A DNA stretch of 64,000 nucleotides from NCBI GenBank assembly GCA_016281055.1, contig JAEEHW010000134.1, positions 1-64,000 on the forward strand, written 5' to 3'. Each line of letters begins with the position of its first letter. Position 1 is the first letter of the stretch. Below are positions 60,681 to 64,000 of this stretch, piece after piece. Origin of the DNA: Prevotella sp. (GTDB taxonomy: Bacteria > Bacteroidota > Bacteroidia > Bacteroidales > Bacteroidaceae). Under the pieces are notes generated by a model. The model was not told where the DNA came from. It made no database searches and saw only the letters and a program-made list of their open reading frames with translations. A program made the translations under genes and the position numbers.

Positions 60681-61823
60681 TTATTTGTTTTTATGTTTTA
60701 GGGTGATAACCACTATTTCCCTGGGCATCCCAAATCTGAAGGGGAAGTTACCGCCTATTCCTGTAGAAACATTGAGCAAGCATTTCTTTTCACCTTTTTC
60801 ATAATAATGCTCACCTCCCCATTCTTTATACATCATCGAAGCAGGGCTCCATCCAAATATTGAAAACTGAGTGCCATGTGTATGTCCGCTGAGAGTTATG
60901 TTTGGTGAAAATTCTGTAAGGATGTGACTTCTCCAGGCATTAGGGTCATGGCTCAGCATTATGATGAACGATTGTGTGTCAACGCCGGATAATGCCTTTT
61001 TTATATTACCATATTGTGGAAATGGTGCTTTGCCCCAGTTCTCCTCTCCAACTATATAGATGGAGTCATTAGAACGGTGTATCAGTCTGTTTTCATTTTC
61101 CAGCAGCTGCCATCCAAAGGAGCGTTGTGTCTGTCGCGTTCTCGCCACGAGTGCAGCTCGTTCGCGGTTTGTTACCCTTATATATGAAGAATAGTCATGA
61201 TTCCCCATTATAGACATTATGCCGTCTTTTGCATGCAGAGCGGAGAAAGCCTGTTGATGTGTTATCAACTCTTCTGGCGTAAAATTCTCAATGTCTCCAA
61301 CGAAGCATACAAGGTCTGGGTTTAGGCTGTTAATCTTGTCAATGCTTTCTTTCAGCAGATGTTTGTATGGACCATAGAAAGAGCCAACATGTGCGTCAGA
61401 GAATTGCACTATCTTGTAGTTGTCAAACCCTGATGGTACGTCTGTACTTTCATACACGACCTCTCTTACTTTCAGTTGGCAGAAACCGTATGTGATTCCC
61501 CACAGTATGATGCCTATTATTCCAACGGCAACTAACATGCCTATGTAGGTACCAACTTTCGGAATAAAAGAGAAAAGAGAAAAGAGAAGTTTTGGGACGC
61601 AAACGAGGACCATTAACAGAAGGAATATGTTCGTCGTAGCATATTCCTCTACCAATCCTTTGTTGAAGAACAGAAACTTAATGAAGAATCCGATGACGAT
61701 TGTCAGTGGCGCCCACCACGTCCACCGCCACATCGATGTAGTATTGATGTAGCGGTGGAAGATGTAGGCATCACTCAGAAAAGCAAGTGATATGACTATT
61801 ATAGGAACAAATAGTCGAACCAT
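60681..61823 (-). CDS. membrane-anchored metallophosphoesterase
   Basis: 380 residues. Four hydrophobic segments in the first 125 residues, then the metallophosphatase motifs in order: KIVQFSDAHVGSF, LVCFVGDIENF, MGNHDYS, MLSHDPNAW and LSGHTHGTQ. Similar to YkuE/LpxH-like phosphoesterases that act on lipid or nucleotide substrates at the membrane face. Part of the third hydrophobic segment (LLFSLFSFIP) is encoded by an AGAAAAGAG simple repeat. Confidence 0.88.
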   Translation of the reverse strand: MVRLFVPIIVISLAFLSDAYIFHRYINTTSMWRWTWWAPLTIVIGFFIKFLFFNKGLVEEYATTNIFLLLMVLVCVPKLLFSLFSFIPKVGTYIGMLVAVGIIGIILWGITYGFCQLKVREVVYESTDVPSGFDNYKIVQFSDAHVGSFYGPYKHLLKESIDKINSLNPDLVCFVGDIENFTPEELITHQQAFSALHAKDGIMSIMGNHDYSSYIRVTNRERAALVARTRQTQRSFGWQLLENENRLIHRSNDSIYIVGEENWGKAPFPQYGNIKKALSGVDTQSFIIMLSHDPNAWRSHILTEFSPNITLSGHTHGTQFSIFGWSPASMMYKEWGGEHYYEKGEKKCLLNVSTGIGGNFPFRFGMPREIVVITLKHKNK

Positions 61824-61846
61824 AAAAGTATAGTTTTTGTAACTAT

Positions 61847-62248
61847 TTACTTGGTTGGAGCTGTTGGTGCAGCAGGTGTGCCTTGGTCAGCCTTTGCAGG
61901 AGCTGCATTCTGCTTCTGAGGAGTCTGTGCCTTCTGCTGTGTAGCACCAAATCCCTGAATGTTGTTAGGGTTCGTAGTCTGCTGTTCTGTTGCGGCTTTC
62001 TCAATTACAGAGCCTTCTGCAACAGCAGATGGAACACAATAAGCGCATGCGATGGATACCACAACCATGAAACCAGCAAGAGTCCAAGTTGCCTTCTCGA
62101 TGAAATTTGTAGTCTGACGTACGCCAGCTACGCTGTTAGCACTTGCGAAGCCAGAAGCCAGTCCGCCTCCCTTGGATTCCTGAATGAGTACGATACCAAT
62201 CATCAATACTGCTGCGAGTACGATTAAAATTACCAATAAAGTGTACAT
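61847..62248 (-). CDS. secG: preprotein translocase subunit SecG
   Basis: 133 residues. First membrane segment at the start (LLVILIVLAAVLMIGIVLIQ), the SecG signature ESKGGGLASGFA, second segment near residues 53-70, then an Ala/Gln/Pro-rich tail that is usual in Bacteroidota SecG. It supports SecYE-mediated export. Confidence 0.92.
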   Translation of the reverse strand: MYTLLVILIVLAAVLMIGIVLIQESKGGGLASGFASANSVAGVRQTTNFIEKATWTLAGFMVVVSIACAYCVPSAVAEGSVIEKAATEQQTTNPNNIQGFGATQQKAQTPQKQNAAPAKADQGTPAAPTAPTK

Positions 62249-62263
62249 TTTCTTTTTTTGTGT

Positions 62264-63091
62264 TTATTTTTTATTATTACTATTTTGTATCAATATAAGC
62301 TTTTTCAAGAAACGCTGCTGGTCGTCAAAATATAGATTTTTCTTACCATTTGTTTCGTTTATCTTGTCCATGATGTCTAAGGCCTTTTGATACCGGCCTT
62401 GTTTGACATATATGCTTGCCAGAGTTTCCGTGAGTATTTCCTCTTCGGGGTCGTTCTTGCTTTCTCCGTCTATTTCTATGTCAGGAACGCTTTCGGGTTC
62501 GTCGGGCAGTGTGAATCGACCTCCATCATTCTGTATGAATTTGTCTATCAGGTCGCTGCCGTTCATCGTTGAAGCATTTGCTTCACCCGCTTCGCCGTCA
62601 TTGTTGTCATATCCCTGCAGTTCCTCGAAGTCTGTTGACAAAAGGTATGCCACGTAATCCACTGTCGCATCTGCAGCCGTTGGCTTCCTGTGTTTTGCCT
62701 GTGTTTCGGCTTTCGTGCGTTCTTCTTCTTTTTCCTCCTCTGGAATCTGTTGAAGGTATGTGTCTATCAGTGAAACAGTACGCGACTCTGTTTCATCATC
62801 TGATACGGTTATCCGCCTGTCCGGTTGGTTCTTAAAGCTCTGTGGTGATTTCTTCTTCAGTCTGTAGTGAGCTGCCTCAACCAGGTTAAACAGGATTTTC
62901 CTGTCTGTGAAGTATATTGCGGAGCGTCTCAGTTCTTCGTCGAAAGAAGGGTCGTGAAGTAGATACAGGTTTTTGAGCATAAGCAGACGGGCAGGCTGAT
63001 AGTAGGGATATTCTGCTGTCAGTCTGCGAAGCTCGTAAAGAGTTTCTCTGTTCATCCTTTCCGGATGTTGTGCCAATTCTTGTATACTCAT
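62264..63091 (-). CDS. TPR-like cytoplasmic protein
   Basis: 275 residues from the ATG at 63091 (an upstream ATG at 63163 would overlap lptE deeply). A helical start (LYELRRLTAEYPYYQPARLLMLKNLYLL), an acidic variable middle and a C-terminal helix pair TETLASIYVKQGRYQKALDIMDKI resembling a single TPR. It always sits between LptE and SecG genes in Bacteroidota; role unknown. Confidence 0.8.
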   Translation of the reverse strand: MSIQELAQHPERMNRETLYELRRLTAEYPYYQPARLLMLKNLYLLHDPSFDEELRRSAIYFTDRKILFNLVEAAHYRLKKKSPQSFKNQPDRRITVSDDETESRTVSLIDTYLQQIPEEEKEEERTKAETQAKHRKPTAADATVDYVAYLLSTDFEELQGYDNNDGEAGEANASTMNGSDLIDKFIQNDGGRFTLPDEPESVPDIEIDGESKNDPEEEILTETLASIYVKQGRYQKALDIMDKINETNGKKNLYFDDQQRFLKKLILIQNSNNKK

Positions 63092-63096
63092 TTGTT

Positions 63097-63618
63097 TCAC
63101 CAATTTGCCACGGTGGCATTGAATATCTGTTCGCAAATGTTTTTCGACATTTGTGTTACACACTCTTCCTGTACAGCTGCTAATGTCTGTGTACTTTCAT
63201 ACGTTTCCGTAGCAGTAAACGACCTTTCGAAATCCTCGTCATGGTTCTTTGTGTTTACGAACCTCACGTTGACGGTCATTGAAAGTTCTGTCTGTGCAGA
63301 GTATCCGTCTGCTGATACAGATTTGTTGCGCTGTGCATATTGTGTTATCTCTCCTTCTATTCTTAGGTCACCGTCACGCTTCACCTGGGTGAGTCGTGTT
63401 TGTGAGCCATATATGTCCTTCAACTGGTTGTTGAAGATAGATGCCATTGGTCCCCATACATACGTTGCCCTTATAGGGAAGTCCTTTATCTGTATGGTCT
63501 TTGTCTTAGAATAGTCTATGCTCGCACCATTGAATTTATATGAAATGGAACATGCAGTAATCATACATATAATGACTACAAGACCCGTTGTGAGTATGTA
63601 CTTGTTCGCTGCCTTCAT
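63097..63618 (-). CDS. lptE: LptE family lipoprotein
   Basis: 173 residues. Lipoprotein signal (VVIICMITACSISYKFNGASI), then the LptE features KTIQIKDFPIRA and LTQVKRDGDLRIEGEITQY. It should insert into the outer-membrane LPS translocon with LptD. Precedes the TPR-like gene closely. Confidence 0.85.
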   Translation of the reverse strand: MKAANKYILTTGLVVIICMITACSISYKFNGASIDYSKTKTIQIKDFPIRATYVWGPMASIFNNQLKDIYGSQTRLTQVKRDGDLRIEGEITQYAQRNKSVSADGYSAQTELSMTVNVRFVNTKNHDEDFERSFTATETYESTQTLAAVQEECVTQMSKNICEQIFNATVANW

Positions 63619-63621
63619 TAT

Positions 63622-64000
63622 TTACATGTCAAACTCCTTAAGCCTTCTGTATAGTGTGCGTGTGGAAATGCCGAGGTCTTCAGCGGTTTTCTTCCTGTTC
63701 CCGTTGTTGCGTTCAAGGGCTTTTTCCAGCATCACACGGCTGAGGTCGTTGAGGTTCAGGTTCTCTGGTTCAGATATCTCCTGTGCTATAGCATCGAAAG
63801 TACCGGGCATAGCATATCCGTTGGGTATGGTATAGTTGCCGGCATCGTCTATCTGCTTGCGCAGGGAGTTTATCTCATGTCTGAGGTCAGACACGTTGCT
63901 TCTCATCTCATATAGAATCTTAAACAGCATCTCGCGCTCGTTTTCGTATGAGCGGTTTGAGCTTTGCGGAGCAATGGTTGCCAACTGTGTGCTTTCCTCA
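63622..64000 (-). CDS. sigma-54-type regulator, C-terminal part (partial)
   Basis: The frame runs open to the window edge, so the start lies outside. Visible are about 125 residues: a coiled linker (LYEMRSNVSDLRHEINSLRKQID) and a Fis-type HTH LEKALERNNGNRKKTAEDLGISTRTLYRRLKEF, the end of bacterial enhancer-binding proteins. The AAA+ domain must be upstream. It stands 4 bases from lptE in the same operon. Confidence 0.85.
   Translation of the reverse strand, partial: EESTQLATIAPQSSNRSYENEREMLFKILYEMRSNVSDLRHEINSLRKQIDDAGNYTIPNGYAMPGTFDAIAQEISEPENLNLNDLSRVMLEKALERNNGNRKKTAEDLGISTRTLYRRLKEFDM

Overview
The window is a piece of a Bacteroidota chromosome, most likely a Prevotella-type gut or oral anaerobe. 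The evidence is: TTTG-N19-21-TAnnTTTG promoters before many genes, SusD-era style secreted glycan enzymes (GH8, tandem CE12-like esterase, tagaturonate reductase), type I dockerin repeats of the GDVNxDGxITMADAN kind, BspA/DUF285 surface repeats, the TIGR02757 and LptE families, and intergenic short-period simple repeats. No database search was possible; all family names rest on reading the translations.

Host left arm (1-15.3 kb): tail of a PD-(D/E)XK/AAA-like protein, a membrane protein, a possible small RNA, then three secreted proteins that share a C-terminal dockerin (1634-3283, 3425-4888, 12320-14305), with housekeeping genes between them (YigZ-type protein, aminotransferase, LolC/E-like permease, IleS, DksA-like protein, TIGR02757).

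Mu-like prophage (about 15.4-46.7 kb): an S24 repressor faces an early operon across overlapping promoters and repeated operators. The early operon encodes a small HTH protein, a D,D35E MuA-like transposase, a MuB-like ATPase, a second ATPase, a DUF3164 protein and others, ending at a terminator and a separately promoted small protein that may be the late activator. Late genes run in two directions from a divergent promoter pair near 31.7-31.8 kb. Leftward: small and large terminase, portal, a MuF head protein with an AT-rich nuclease-like C-terminal domain, GH19-like endolysin, gp36-like, holin-like, spanin-like, virion morphogenesis and a tail-completion-like protein. Rightward: ClpP-like head protease/scaffold, major capsid, sheath, tube, frameshifted tail chaperone, tape measure, baseplate (N, P, 45, 46, LysM, 47, 48 order as in Mu) and a variable fibre cluster. 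Putative transposase sites (core AAAACGARATGT) lie inverted at both ends in a Mu-like arrangement.

The most interesting material is in the prophage: a MuF-nuclease fusion with no visible immunity gene but with an orphan promoter-to-terminator RNA aimed at its 3' end; a portal/MuF junction with a U UUU UUC slippery heptamer and no standard MuF start; an approximately 89-nt hairpin RNA after the capsid gene; a palindrome GTCGCTGT-GRT-ACAGCGAC repeated upstream of late genes; and AT-rich repeat modules that supply stop codons at gene junctions.

Host right arm (46.8-64 kb): three small or unrecognised genes, tagaturonate reductase, a leu operon (leuA, leuC, leuD, an OmpA-like small gene, a second isopropylmalate/citramalate synthase, no leuB), then a leftward block with a Sel1-repeat protein, two SGNH esterases, a secreted protein, a metallophosphoesterase, SecG, a repeat-poor cytoplasmic protein, LptE and the HTH end of a sigma-54-type regulator.
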